From NCBI RefSeq assembly GCF_030269445.1, contig NZ_BSTJ01000002.1, forward strand, positions 496,001-560,000: 64,000 nt of DNA, read 5' to 3'. This document shows, one piece after another, positions 25,294 to 33,660 of this stretch. The position numbers and the translations under genes were made by a program. The DNA comes from Actinoallomurus iriomotensis. GTDB taxonomy: Bacteria > Actinomycetota > Actinomycetes > Streptosporangiales > Streptosporangiaceae. The notes under the pieces are model-generated. The model had not been told where the DNA came from, did no database searches, and saw only the letters and a list, made by a program, of their open reading frames with translations. Numbering within the stretch: the first letter of the stretch is position 1; each line of letters starts with the position of its first letter.

Positions 25294-26319
25294 CTACGGG
25301 CTGGCACAGGTGAGGGTGGGGGCCGTGGTCGGGCCGTTGGCGACCAGCCCGAACGTGGTCGATCCGCCCACGGGGACCGACCGGTTCCAGTCGGCGTTCC
25401 GTACGCTCGCCAGGTCGCCGTTGACGGTGAGGGTGCCGTTCCAGACGCTGTTCACCGTCTGACCGCTCGGCGGCAGCCAGCTCACCGTCCACCCGTTCAG
25501 CGCCGTGTCGCCCGGGTTGCTCACGGTCACCTCGGCCTGGAACCCGCCGGACCAGGAGTTCGTGACCGCGAAAGTGGCGTCGCAGGGCCTGGTGCCCGGG
25601 TCGCCTCCCTGGCCGACGCCGGTGACCTGGCCGTTACCGCCGTCGAAGACGACGTCGGAACATCCGTAGAAGGTCTCGTTGCTGTCGGACCGCTGCCAGA
25701 CGGAGTAGATGATGTGCCGTCCGGTCTTGTTCGCCGGCAGAGCGCCGGACCAGTAGTAGTAGCCGTCGACGCTGCCGGTCGGGCCGATGCTCGGCGGGTG
25801 GTCGGCGACGAGGAACGGGGAGGACTCCATCTCGTCCCAGGTCAGCGGCTTGGTCGGGTCCCAGCCGTCTTTCGTGACGTACAGGTAGAAGCTGCCGGGA
25901 TGCGCGGCCCACTTGTTGTAGCGGAAGTCGAAGTTCGCCCCGCTCGTCAGGTGGGTGACCGGCCAGTCCGTGCTCGGCAGGTCGAAGCCGGTGTAGTTCG
26001 GGTTGCCGCCGGCGCACAACTGCCCGTCCGGGATGAACCCGCGGGTGCGGCCGGCGCCGTCCGAGCGCAGCACCGCGAACCAGTTGTAGAGCGAGTTCGT
26101 GCCGCTCTGCGCGACCGCGGCCGCGCACGCCGGGTTCTTCGGGACGATCTCGCCCGTCTCGGTGAGCCCGTCCTCCCAGCACAGGAACGTACGGCTGCCC
26201 GGCTCCATGAAGGCGCCGTGCGCCAGGGCCGGCCGGGCGGTCAGCAGATTCGTGCCCACCAGTGCCGCGACGAGCATCGACAGCACGCAGGCGAGTAACT
26301 TTCTCCGTTGTCTCGTCAA
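25294..26319 (-). CDS. Secreted lytic polysaccharide monooxygenase (AA10) with CBM2
   Basis: 341 residues. Signal peptide cleavage after ARPALA exposes His34 (HGAFMEPGSR) as the mature N-terminus. With His140 in NKWAAHPGSF it forms the copper histidine brace. The AA10 core covers about residues 34-225 and a CBM2 covers about 240-341 (CDATFAVTNSWSGGFQAEV). Such enzymes oxidatively cleave crystalline cellulose or chitin. CBM2 and the xylanase partner point to cellulose. The pairing with GH10 is common in cellulolytic actinomycetes. Confidence 0.93.
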   Translation of the reverse strand: MTRQRRKLLACVLSMLVAALVGTNLLTARPALAHGAFMEPGSRTFLCWEDGLTETGEIVPKNPACAAAVAQSGTNSLYNWFAVLRSDGAGRTRGFIPDGQLCAGGNPNYTGFDLPSTDWPVTHLTSGANFDFRYNKWAAHPGSFYLYVTKDGWDPTKPLTWDEMESSPFLVADHPPSIGPTGSVDGYYYWSGALPANKTGRHIIYSVWQRSDSNETFYGCSDVVFDGGNGQVTGVGQGGDPGTRPCDATFAVTNSWSGGFQAEVTVSNPGDTALNGWTVSWLPPSGQTVNSVWNGTLTVNGDLASVRNADWNRSVPVGGSTTFGLVANGPTTAPTLTCASP

Positions 26320-26364
26320 GATTCTTCCCTTCGACCGTCGGCAGAGGGTGGCGAATGCGCTCTC

Positions 26365-26381
26365 AGCACGAGAATCGTGCT
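26365..26381. promoter_or_regulatory. 17-bp palindrome upstream of the LPMO-xylanase unit
   Basis: AGCACGA and TCGTGCT are a perfect inverted repeat around GAA, about 45 nt upstream of the LPMO start. The size and position suit a repressor site such as a LacI-type cellulase regulator, but the sequence is not the CebR consensus I know. Confidence 0.4.
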
Positions 26382-26510
26382 TTCCCGCGACATATCAAGC
26401 GACCTCGGCGGCCGATCCATGGGAAGGCCTCTCACCTGCACGTTCATCGGTCGCCGGACGCGGCATTAATGAAAACCGATGAAAGGTGAAGGACTGTGCT
26501 GTTTTCGGCT

Positions 26511-26648
26511 CTAGTTCGTCATCTCGGCGTGGAACACATTCGCCAGCTGCACGCGCGACTGGATGCCGAGTTTCGCGAAGACGGCACACAGGTGGCTGCT
26601 GAAGGTACCCCTCGTCCGCGGTTCGGCGGCCGGCGCTAGCCTCTGCAC
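26511..26648 (-). pseudogene. Remnant of a LuxR-family regulator (C-terminal HTH only)
   Basis: A 45-codon open frame on the - strand reads RTRGTFSSHLCAVFAKLGIQ followed by SRVQLANVFHAEMTN and a stop. This is the last two helices and tail of a LuxR-type DNA-binding domain (compare T-V-S-S-H-L-x-x-V-F-x-K-L-G-I-x-S-R-x-Q-L). The rest of the domain and the whole N-terminal part are missing; upstream bases run straight into the MmcQ-like gene. No start with a ribosome site is seen, so it is probably a relic of a deletion. Confidence 0.6.
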
Positions 26649-26679
26649 ATGCGGATCGTGCGCTCTGGGAGGGATCTCG

Positions 26680-27075
26680 GTGGCTGACGCCGACGATGTG
26701 CGCCGGTTGGCGCTGTCTCTGCCTCACGTGGTGGAGATCGACAGTGACGGCTTCGATTTCCGGGTGGCCGACAAAGGGTTCGTCTGGTCCTATCCCGAGC
26801 GCACGCCGGGGAAGCCGCGCCTCATCCGAACCGATATCGCGGTGCTCTTCGTCGGCGACGAGGCCGAGAAGCAGGCTCTCCTCCTCGGCGAGCCCGACCT
26901 CTTCTTCACCACGCCCGGCTACGACGGCTTGCCCCTGGTGATGCTGCGCCTGGCAGAGGTGGGGTTCGAACGCCTGAAAGAACTCATCACCGACGCGTGG
27001 CGCATGCGTGCGCCGGACGCGCTCGTCGGCGACCTCGATGAGGCCGGCGTGTCGTCCAACACTGATCCGGGGTGA
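26680..27075 (+). CDS. MmcQ/YjbR-family protein
   Basis: 131 residues. GTG 26680 is preceded by GGGAGGG at ideal spacing. The frame is open further upstream but shows no family homology there. Landmarks are DVRRLALSLPHVVEIDSDGFDFRVADKGFVW, FTTPGYDGLPLVMLRLAEV and ELITDAWRMRAP, which are typical of this small 'DNA-binding' superfamily of unclear function. It stands alone and has no obvious partner. Confidence 0.8.
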   Translation: MADADDVRRLALSLPHVVEIDSDGFDFRVADKGFVWSYPERTPGKPRLIRTDIAVLFVGDEAEKQALLLGEPDLFFTTPGYDGLPLVMLRLAEVGFERLKELITDAWRMRAPDALVGDLDEAGVSSNTDPG

Positions 27076-27109
27076 ACGCTTGACCGGCCACCGAACGTGA
27101 CCTGAAGGC

Positions 27110-27157
27110 GTCGTCTGCCCGCCCGTGCCCGCAGGGGGTCGTGGGCGGGCAGACGAC
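27110..27157. terminator. Bidirectional hairpin terminator
   Basis: A perfect 15-bp stem (GTCGTCTGCCCGCCC with its complement) and an 18-nt loop lie between the convergent MmcQ-like and surface-protein genes, 8 nt before the - strand stop. Confidence 0.75.
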
Positions 27158-27164
27158 CCGTCTT

Positions 27165-29663
27165 TCAGCCTTGTTCCAGTCGCCTGGCGCGACGCTTCCG
27201 GCCCAGGTACGCGAGTGCCACGCCCGCAACGAGCAGCAAGGCACCGATAGAGATCATCTGTAGGAAGTGGGACATACCGGTGAAGGGCAGCGGACCCGGG
27301 CTTGCGCCATGCCGGGGCGGCGGCTTGGTGGGCGGCGGAGAGGTGGGAGGCGGAGAAGTCGGCGGCGCCTTGGAGACGTACACGCCGGCGTCGATCGTGT
27401 GGTCGACCTCTCCTGGTTTGCCCGGCGCCGTGACAGGTGCGTGTCCGTTGCACGGCTGCCCGGTCGTCGGCGGGATCACGTTGGAGTCATGTGCCCGGTC
27501 GTTACCGGCCAGCGGGAGCGTGAACCGCAGCATGGCGGCCGGCGGCCGACCCGGCACATTGCCGGTGTTCGCGGTGCACACGTCGAACTGCACCGTGTAC
27601 TTCGCACCCGGCGTGAGCTGCTGGGCGGCGCCGACCCCACCGAAGTAGTACTCGCCGGCGGCATCGGTCTTGGTCGTGGCGACCTGCCTGCCACTGGCGC
27701 TCACCAGGTTGATCGTCGCGTTCGGCAGCGGCACTTCCACCGGATCCTGGATCCCGTTGTGGTCGCCGTCGAACCACACCAGGTTACCGATCTGGATCGG
27801 AGCGTTCGCCGCGGCATACGCGATATCGCCGAGCCCGCCGGCCTTACCGAACCCGTTCTGGCTCGCACCGACGAACTGGTACGCGTTGGCGGAGTGGTTG
27901 TTACCGGGCCCCTGACCGGTCTCGACGTTGTAGTAACCGGTCCCGTCAGTGCCGTAGTTGTCGGTCGGGTCCATCTCTGTGCTGATGACCCATTGCTGCT
28001 GCGGAATGTAGGCAACCGACCCTTGCGAGGCTTCGTTGTGCACCCCGACGGGATCGTTCGGTGCGCCGTTGTTCCGAACGTAGTCGCCCGGGAAGTATTC
28101 GACGACGCCGCTGTTCTCGCCGCCGTCGGTGGCGTATTTAGCGTGATTGGGGCAATTTCCGGTGCCTTCCCACGAGTATCCACCGGTGGGTTTGGCGCAG
28201 GCCATGTTGATGTCACCACCGGACATGCCGCTTTCCGGGGTGTTGTTGAGCGGCCGGGGGTCCTGTCCACCCGCACCGACATCCATGAACCGGTCGCGGA
28301 AACCGAGGATCATCGACCCGTCCCGCGTGAAGGCGAGGCTGGCGAGCTCGGGCTGCGGATCGACGATGACATTGCTGATCCTGTGCTTGTCCCAGGTCAA
28401 CAGGTTGGTGTTCCACGGGTTCCACTGGTTGGCCTGGGCGATTCCCTCGGCACCGCGATAGACGGAACCGCGCTCGCCGGTGAGCGGGTGGGTCATCACC
28501 GTGGCGAACCGCTTGCCGTCGTAGGCGTAGACGATGGCTTTCAGGTCTCCGCGGTTCTGCGTGCTCTCGGCGTTACACACGCCGCCGACGTAGAGCGTGT
28601 TGTTGTGCGTGGTGAGTCCGAACGGCCGCCAGTCGGTGCGCGCCGCGCAGCCCGGGTTCGGGATGGGCACCGTCGCTCGGGGTGCGGATGCGGCGGCCCT
28701 GGTCGCGTTGAAGCTGACCAGGGTCCGGGTCCGCAGGTTCACCGCGTACAGCGTCGAGCCGTCCTCCGACAGAGCCAGGCCGCCGATGCTCTCCTTACCT
28801 GGCGCATTGGTGAACCCAGGGTCCTTGTTCAGGTTGGCGGTGTCGTGCGGCGTCACCGCGGCGCCCGGCACCTTCGCGAACAGGGTCGGTGCGCCCCCGC
28901 CGTTGGCCGGTACGGTGTAGATCGCGTTACCGCCGTTCGGCCCGTACGGGCTGTGCCGCCGGGCGAACGCGCCCTGGAACAGCCGGTGCCGGTACCTGTC
29001 GTAGGCCAGCGCGAACGTCGTGCCCACCTGGGATTGCGTGTCGAGCACGCTCGGGCACGCCGCGTGGTCAGGACACGTACCCCGAACGTTCGTCCCGAAC
29101 GCCACCAATGACCGGGTGTCTTTCCCGCCGGGACCATTCTGTATCGGCACGAAATACCGCGAGTCCGGCAGCGCATAGTCGGCCGCGTCCCAGACCCCGG
29201 TGATCACCGAGGCGTTCTTGCCACCCGACACGTCCACGAAGGTCGTGAAGCTGTCGAAGTGGTTCGCCGCCGTCGAGGCCGGCGCCGCCCGCAGATAATT
29301 GCTGTACGGCGCCGGGACGGTGACATCCACGCGGTAGTGGCCGCCGGTCAGCGCGGTCGACCGGGAGACCGCCACCTTTCCGGTGGCATCCGTGATGCCG
29401 GTGACATGATGGCCGGCCGGGTCGGTCAGCTGGACCTTCATGCCCCGCTGCGGCGCGTCCATGGTCGCGTTGATCACGCCCGTGCCGAAGAAATCCCGCA
29501 GCACCTGAACGGTCAACGTGCCGTCGCCAGTCGAAGCGGCGGCCGTCCCCGGCGTCGCGCCCATGGTGCTACCCGCCAGCAAGAGAACGCTAATGCCCAC
29601 TCGCGCCAGCGGACCCGTACGCTTCCCGGCCGTCCGGCGCATTCTTGTATCGACTCGGCCCAT
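27165..29663 (-). CDS. Large cell-wall-anchored surface protein with SdrD-type B domain and LPFTG signal
   Basis: 832 residues. The signal peptide (residues 1-44) ends near GTAAAS. About residues 45-150 form a prealbumin-like or carboxypeptidase-regulatory-like domain (TDPAGHHVTGITDATGKV). Residues 150-620 look like a beta-propeller with repeated SLAFTRDGSMILGFRDR-like and GLALSEDGSTLYAVNL blades. Residues about 625-750 are an SdrD B-like domain (GNLVWFDGDHNGIQDPVE ... TDAAGEYYFGGV), which binds calcium in staphylococcal relatives. A PPTSPPPTSPPPTKPPP linker precedes LPFTG (792-796), a membrane helix and an RKRRARR tail, a complete sortase signal. It is probably an adhesin or scaffold exposed on the cell wall. 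No sortase gene is in the window. Confidence 0.85.
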   Translation of the reverse strand: MGRVDTRMRRTAGKRTGPLARVGISVLLLAGSTMGATPGTAAASTGDGTLTVQVLRDFFGTGVINATMDAPQRGMKVQLTDPAGHHVTGITDATGKVAVSRSTALTGGHYRVDVTVPAPYSNYLRAAPASTAANHFDSFTTFVDVSGGKNASVITGVWDAADYALPDSRYFVPIQNGPGGKDTRSLVAFGTNVRGTCPDHAACPSVLDTQSQVGTTFALAYDRYRHRLFQGAFARRHSPYGPNGGNAIYTVPANGGGAPTLFAKVPGAAVTPHDTANLNKDPGFTNAPGKESIGGLALSEDGSTLYAVNLRTRTLVSFNATRAAASAPRATVPIPNPGCAARTDWRPFGLTTHNNTLYVGGVCNAESTQNRGDLKAIVYAYDGKRFATVMTHPLTGERGSVYRGAEGIAQANQWNPWNTNLLTWDKHRISNVIVDPQPELASLAFTRDGSMILGFRDRFMDVGAGGQDPRPLNNTPESGMSGGDINMACAKPTGGYSWEGTGNCPNHAKYATDGGENSGVVEYFPGDYVRNNGAPNDPVGVHNEASQGSVAYIPQQQWVISTEMDPTDNYGTDGTGYYNVETGQGPGNNHSANAYQFVGASQNGFGKAGGLGDIAYAAANAPIQIGNLVWFDGDHNGIQDPVEVPLPNATINLVSASGRQVATTKTDAAGEYYFGGVGAAQQLTPGAKYTVQFDVCTANTGNVPGRPPAAMLRFTLPLAGNDRAHDSNVIPPTTGQPCNGHAPVTAPGKPGEVDHTIDAGVYVSKAPPTSPPPTSPPPTKPPPRHGASPGPLPFTGMSHFLQMISIGALLLVAGVALAYLGRKRRARRLEQG

Positions 29664-29755
29664 AGGCCATCACTCCCTTGTCATGTAAACCAGACACCCG
29701 CTTCGAGCTGCACATTCGCTTCGCGGCCCCGGGTGACATGCCGACTACGAAAAGA

Positions 29756-29779
29756 GGCCCACCGCTGTTTCCGTGGGCC
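29756..29779 (-). terminator. Short hairpin followed by U-rich tract
   Basis: GGCCCAC and GTGGGCC pair with a 10-nt loop. Read on the - strand the stem is followed by CTCTTTTCG, the form of a classical intrinsic terminator. No - strand gene is recognised just upstream of it, so it may shield the surface-protein promoter or be a relic. Confidence 0.35.
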
Positions 29780-29898
29780 CGGCTTCGCGATTTTCCTCGA
29801 AGGCTGAGTCAGAGTCCGCCGCGTGTGAGGGCGTCACGCCGATCGGCGTATCCAGCGTTCGTTGCCTGGGGCGGGACTTTGCCCAGGCTTATCGTGGG

Positions 29899-29918
29899 AG
29901 AACACGGTAGAACACGGT
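29899..29918. repeat. Perfect 10-bp tandem repeat, two copies
   Basis: AGAACACGGT occurs twice in direct succession in the non-coding region upstream of the anchored hypothetical protein. It could be a pair of regulator half-sites one helical turn apart. Confidence 0.5.
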
Positions 29919-30249
29919 GCCGATCGAGGCGATGGAAGCGGCTGCGGTGCACAGAACCCCGCTCCGATTGCGCGGCTTGCGGTGCAACTCAATCACCGTG
30001 TTATCGCCCCCCGATACCAATCGCCATACGCCATACTTCAGCGGCGCGCACACCGTGCAAGACGCCGTCGAGCCCTGCCTTCACCCGTCGGGAACCTGGA
30101 CAGGACACGACATTCGCCCCGAAACCATCACAGTTAACGACTCGCAGAAAGGGAACAGAGTCAGAATGGTCGCCCAAGCACCCCAACGAGCACAATACTG
30201 TACCGCGTGTGCGCCAAGAGTGAGATCGGGGAAATCAGAGGATGAATGA

Positions 30250-31062
30250 GTGAAACGTGTAGCGTTGCTGCGCGTGCGGAGCATAAGAACTCAGCAGGAT
30301 CACTCGCGGCGCGCGGCCGGCCGGCGCCGATGGCTGCGGCCACGCTGGACGGCAGCCGTCATCGCCGGTGCGGCTGTCGCGGTGGCCGCGCTCCTGGTCG
30401 CCGGCAACGACTCCGCCCCTACCGGTCCGCGCGCGTTGACCTCGGATCAGGCCAACCGTCTGGCGATCATGCGGTTCCGCAACTACCAGGCGGGCGGTCG
30501 CGCCGTGACCATCAACGTGCCGGGCACCGCCGGCGGGCTGATCATCACCGGATCCATCGACTACCGCGACAAACTCGGTTACGGCGCGGTGCACGGCACC
30601 GGACGCGATACGTCCAGCGACGGGCTGATCGAATGGACGGCCACCACCGTGTTCGTCCACCCGATGGCGGACGCCCCGGCGGAGGCCCCGGCATCGCCGC
30701 CGGGGTCGGGTTGGTACGGCCGTGCGCTGCGGGCGTCCGGCAGTTCGCTGGACAGTTCGCTGGCCATCGCACTGAGTCTCGGTAGCGATAGGCCGGACAA
30801 TGCCGAACTACTGCCGCAGAACGGTGCCGCCTGGGTCGGAAAGGACCGGTTGAACGGGCACCAGGTGGACGTCATGACCGGGCCGAGCGCCCGTGCCACG
30901 TCCGGTACGGCGGGTTCCGTGCGCTACTGGATCGGCTCGGACGGCACCATGTACCAGGTTCACGTTGGTGTGGCTTCCGAATCGCAGCCGGTGGTCATCG
31001 ATTTCGACACCCAGAAGTACGTTCCGGTCCGGCCGGTGCCCGGCATCACCCCGACGCGGTAG
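30250..31062 (+). CDS. Membrane-anchored extracytoplasmic protein of unknown function
   Basis: 270 residues from GTG 30250, with AGAGGA 7 nt upstream. A basic N-terminus is followed by one membrane helix (about residues 37-52, AAVIAGAAVAVAALLVAG), which leaves about 215 residues outside. The outer part alternates short strands (AVTINVPGTAGGLIITGSID, DGLIEWTATTVFVHP) and ends in WIGSDGTMYQVHVGV and VVIDFDTQKYVPV. This recalls LppX/LprG-like beta sheets that carry lipids in mycobacteria, but the similarity is by general pattern only. Its stop is 7 nt from the stop of the convergent beta-helix lipoprotein. Confidence 0.65.
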   Translation: MKRVALLRVRSIRTQQDHSRRAAGRRRWLRPRWTAAVIAGAAVAVAALLVAGNDSAPTGPRALTSDQANRLAIMRFRNYQAGGRAVTINVPGTAGGLIITGSIDYRDKLGYGAVHGTGRDTSSDGLIEWTATTVFVHPMADAPAEAPASPPGSGWYGRALRASGSSLDSSLAIALSLGSDRPDNAELLPQNGAAWVGKDRLNGHQVDVMTGPSARATSGTAGSVRYWIGSDGTMYQVHVGVASESQPVVIDFDTQKYVPVRPVPGITPTR

Positions 31063-31069
31063 CCGCCAC

Positions 31070-32413
31070 TCAGGACGTCTGCACCCGCGCGCCCGCGGCG
31101 AGCAGTGACGCCGGCGGCAGCGGGATGCCTTTCGTGTCCGGCAGGGCTGGAACGGCCGGAACGGCGGTGGCGCCCGTGGTGGTGGCGTTCGGGAACTGTG
31201 GCTGAGTGGCGGGCGCCGCCACATTGGTGAACGGAATACCGCGAGGCGCCTTCGGCGTCGCCCACGTTCCGGACGGCGAGGACGACCGGGCGGGAAGCGG
31301 GCAGGACGCGGTCTTCGCGAGATGGGCGGGCACCGTGGTTCGTAGATCGTTGCCGTGCAGGCAGTTGCTCCGTCCCCGCGTGGCGGTGGGGAACGTCCAG
31401 CCGACGTCGACGCCGTTGGCGGCGAAGGTGTTGTCCAGGATCTGGTTGCCGTCCGGCGGTATGTCAGCGGTCGCGGTGATCACCAGCCCGGCGCTGCTGT
31501 TGCCGGTGATTCGGTTGCGGACGAACCGGTTGTCGGTGCCGCCATCGATGCCGATGCCGATGCCCCACCCGCCGTCGGCCTGTTCGGGGGTCGCCGTCTG
31601 CTGGTTGGCCGCGATCAGGTTGCCCGCGATGACGGCACCCTGCTGCGGGAGCAGCTTCTCCTGGTGGTCGGAGTCGGTGGTGAGGCCGACCCGGTTACCG
31701 ACAAGGCGGTTGCCGACCACATACATGTCGCCACTGGCATTGGTGCCTTCGTAACCGACCGCGTTGAGTTCGGCGATGTTGTCCCGCACCACGACGCGAC
31801 ACGGCCTGCACTGTCCGACGTAGATCCCCGAGTCGGCCCCGCCCGACGCGTACGAGTGCTCGATGACACCGTCCTGCGCGGAGAACGAGTAGATGCCGTA
31901 CAGCCCGTTGCGGGTCGCGGTCACGTAGGAGACCAGGAATGATTTCAGGAAGGCGACGGGCTCATCGCCGGTGTCGTAGCCGCCCGACCGCCCCGGCAAC
32001 CCGGCGACCGCCTCCGCCGAACCGGTGACCAGGACCCCGTTCTGCGTGTTGTTCTCCACGGTCAGGTTCTCCACGGCTACCCCGGGAGCCGCGACGACGA
32101 CGCCGTTCGGCTGCTGCAACCGCCCGTCGATGACGACCTTGTCCCGAGACTCGCCCCGAAGAGTGATGCGAGCCGTGGAGATCTTCACCGACTCGTGGTA
32201 AACGCCCGGCGCGACCAACACGAGATCGCCGGGCTGCGCCAGAGACACCGCAGCCGAGATCGTCGGGGCGTCGGCCGGCACTTTGATCGTCACATGCACA
32301 CCGGACGGTCGTCGGCCGGGGCTCGATCCGTCATCGCCGGAGCCGCAGCCGGCCAGTACGAGTGCCAGTGTGCCCAGCACGGCGGCCGACACTCGAAAAC
32401 CGAGACGAGGCAT
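31070..32413 (-). CDS. Lipoprotein with right-handed parallel beta-helix (NosD/pectate-lyase-like)
   Basis: 447 residues from ATG 32413. The lipobox is LVLAGC with Cys23. The body is a parallel beta-helix built from about 22-residue coils rich in Asn and Gly: VENLTVENNTQNGVLVTG, VVGNRLVGNRVGLTTDSD, IAGNLIAANQQT, FVRNRITGNSSAGLVI. The first coil, PADAPTISAAVSLAQPGDLV, is the usual cap of such domains. A CRPCRV pair could form a disulfide. It is followed by a Pro/Ala-rich tail. Relatives bind or cleave surface polysaccharides; no catalytic residues can be assigned. It is divergent from the DyP peroxidase gene. Confidence 0.8.
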   Translation of the reverse strand: MPRLGFRVSAAVLGTLALVLAGCGSGDDGSSPGRRPSGVHVTIKVPADAPTISAAVSLAQPGDLVLVAPGVYHESVKISTARITLRGESRDKVVIDGRLQQPNGVVVAAPGVAVENLTVENNTQNGVLVTGSAEAVAGLPGRSGGYDTGDEPVAFLKSFLVSYVTATRNGLYGIYSFSAQDGVIEHSYASGGADSGIYVGQCRPCRVVVRDNIAELNAVGYEGTNASGDMYVVGNRLVGNRVGLTTDSDHQEKLLPQQGAVIAGNLIAANQQTATPEQADGGWGIGIGIDGGTDNRFVRNRITGNSSAGLVITATADIPPDGNQILDNTFAANGVDVGWTFPTATRGRSNCLHGNDLRTTVPAHLAKTASCPLPARSSSPSGTWATPKAPRGIPFTNVAAPATQPQFPNATTTGATAVPAVPALPDTKGIPLPPASLLAAGARVQTS

Positions 32414-32481
32414 GGCCGCATCCTGGCACGGGCGTCCGCCGGATTCGGCGGCGTCAGGACGGATATGGCATTGTTCACACT
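32414..32481. promoter_or_regulatory. Divergent promoter region of lipoprotein and DyP genes
   Basis: 68 nt between the two start codons must hold both promoters. A relatively AT-rich stretch (GGATATGGCATTGTTCACAC) lies just before the DyP GTG. I cannot place -10 and -35 boxes with confidence. Confidence 0.35.
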
Positions 32482-33633
32482 GTGCGCCTACCCGACTCCC
32501 GCCCGTCACGCCGCACGTTCCTCAGTGCCACCGGCACCGTGGCGGCCGCCGGTCTCACCGCCGGGTGCGAATCGCGTTCCGCCCAGTCAGACCCGTCCGA
32601 CGCCCCCGCGCCGACCCCATCGGTGTCACCAACGGGCCGATACCAGGCGGGCATCACGCTCCCGCAACCGGCCCAACCGAACCTGCTGGCCGTGGTGGCC
32701 GACGTCGGTGACGCCGTGGCCGTCGGCCCGTTGCTGGTCGAACTCGGCCAGACCATCCGCACACTCACCTCGGGGACCGATGCACGACTGCTGGGGCTGC
32801 CGCCGGGCGATCTCACCGTGACGATCGGGGTGGGCCCCCGGCTGGTGCGCATGGTCGATCCTTCCCTGCCCGGCGCGGTGGACCTCCCGCGATTCTCCCG
32901 CGAGAAGATCGCCCCACAGGCACGCGGCGGTGATCTGCTGATACAGATCTGCGCCGGCGACGCCTTGGTGATACCGATCGTCGCTGCCGCGCTCCTGGAC
33001 CAGGCCGGTGACCGGATACACGAACGCTGGCGGCAGTCCGGACGCCGCGGTTCGAACATTCCAGTAGGTCAGGGCCTTACCGCGCCACGCAACCTGCTCG
33101 GTTTCATCGACGGCATCGTGGGCCCCCACACGCCGGTCGAACAACAACGCCATTTGTGGTTGGCCGGGCCGGCTCCAGTCGCCGGCGGCACCCTTGCCGT
33201 ACTACGACGCATGGAGCTCGACCTGCCGCGGTTCGCCAAGCTGTCCGTCGCCGACCAGGAGGCCGTCTTCGGCCGACACCGAGCCACTGGCGTGCCCCTG
33301 TCGGGTGACACCATCGTCTCGGACCCCGACCTCGGCGCCAAAACGCCGGACGGACGCTACCTCGTCCCGGCGGACGCCCACGTCCGCAGGGCGAACCCCA
33401 ACGTGGTCGGCGTCGGCCTCATGCTCCGTCGCTCCTACAGTACCGACGAACCCTCCCCCGGCCTGCTCTTCATGAGCTTCCAGAACGACATACGAACATT
33501 CACCAGCACCCTCACCCATATGGATGATTCCGACGCACTGATGAAATTCACGACCACGACCGCCAGTGGGACCTTCCTCATACTTCCCGGCTTCGACCGA
33601 CAACACCCGCTCGGTGCCCAGCTCTTCCGCTGA
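32482..33633 (+). CDS. Tat-exported DyP-type haem peroxidase
   Basis: 383 residues from GTG 32482. The twin-arginine signal is RPSRRTFLS, with a hydrophobic stretch ending near residue 28 (LTAGCES). The DyP landmarks are GFIDG (207-211, with catalytic Asp210; the usual form is GF[KR]DG) and AHVRRANP, whose His300 is the family's proximal haem ligand, followed by the LMRRSYS-like LMLRRSYSTD and GLLFMSFQNDI blocks. It would oxidise dyes, phenolics or lignin-derived compounds with H2O2 outside the membrane, or act like EfeB on haem. No efeU or efeO is adjacent, so an iron-uptake role is less likely. Confidence 0.88.
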   Translation: MRLPDSRPSRRTFLSATGTVAAAGLTAGCESRSAQSDPSDAPAPTPSVSPTGRYQAGITLPQPAQPNLLAVVADVGDAVAVGPLLVELGQTIRTLTSGTDARLLGLPPGDLTVTIGVGPRLVRMVDPSLPGAVDLPRFSREKIAPQARGGDLLIQICAGDALVIPIVAAALLDQAGDRIHERWRQSGRRGSNIPVGQGLTAPRNLLGFIDGIVGPHTPVEQQRHLWLAGPAPVAGGTLAVLRRMELDLPRFAKLSVADQEAVFGRHRATGVPLSGDTIVSDPDLGAKTPDGRYLVPADAHVRRANPNVVGVGLMLRRSYSTDEPSPGLLFMSFQNDIRTFTSTLTHMDDSDALMKFTTTTASGTFLILPGFDRQHPLGAQLFR

Positions 33634-33660
33634 ACAGGCCGAGAACGGCCGCGCGGCCGC

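Larger units (their letters stand above)
26320..26679. other. Intergenic region upstream of LPMO and MmcQ-like genes
   Basis: 360 nt between divergent genes. It contains a 17-bp palindrome near the LPMO start and a - strand remnant of a LuxR regulator (both listed separately). The stretch 26400-26500 is less GC-rich, with no further coding signal. Confidence 0.5.
29664..30249. other. 586-nt non-coding region between divergent genes
   Basis: Less GC-rich than its surroundings and without a convincing gene. It holds a 7-bp stem at 29756-29779 followed on the - strand by TCTTTT (terminator-like), a second 7-bp stem GCCTGGG/CCCAGGC at 29864-29888, and a perfect tandem repeat of AGAACACGGT at 29899-29918. 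Several short open frames cross it but none has recognisable protein features. It may carry the promoters of both flanking genes or the scar of a lost gene. Confidence 0.5.

Noticed and set aside
27320-27370. G-rich imperfect repeat as a DNA repeat element
   Set aside because: It is explained by the Pro/Thr/Ser linker of the surface protein coded on the other strand.
29678-30240. Short + strand open frames in the gap before the anchored hypothetical protein
   Set aside because: They lack ribosome sites, known domains and consistent codon bias.
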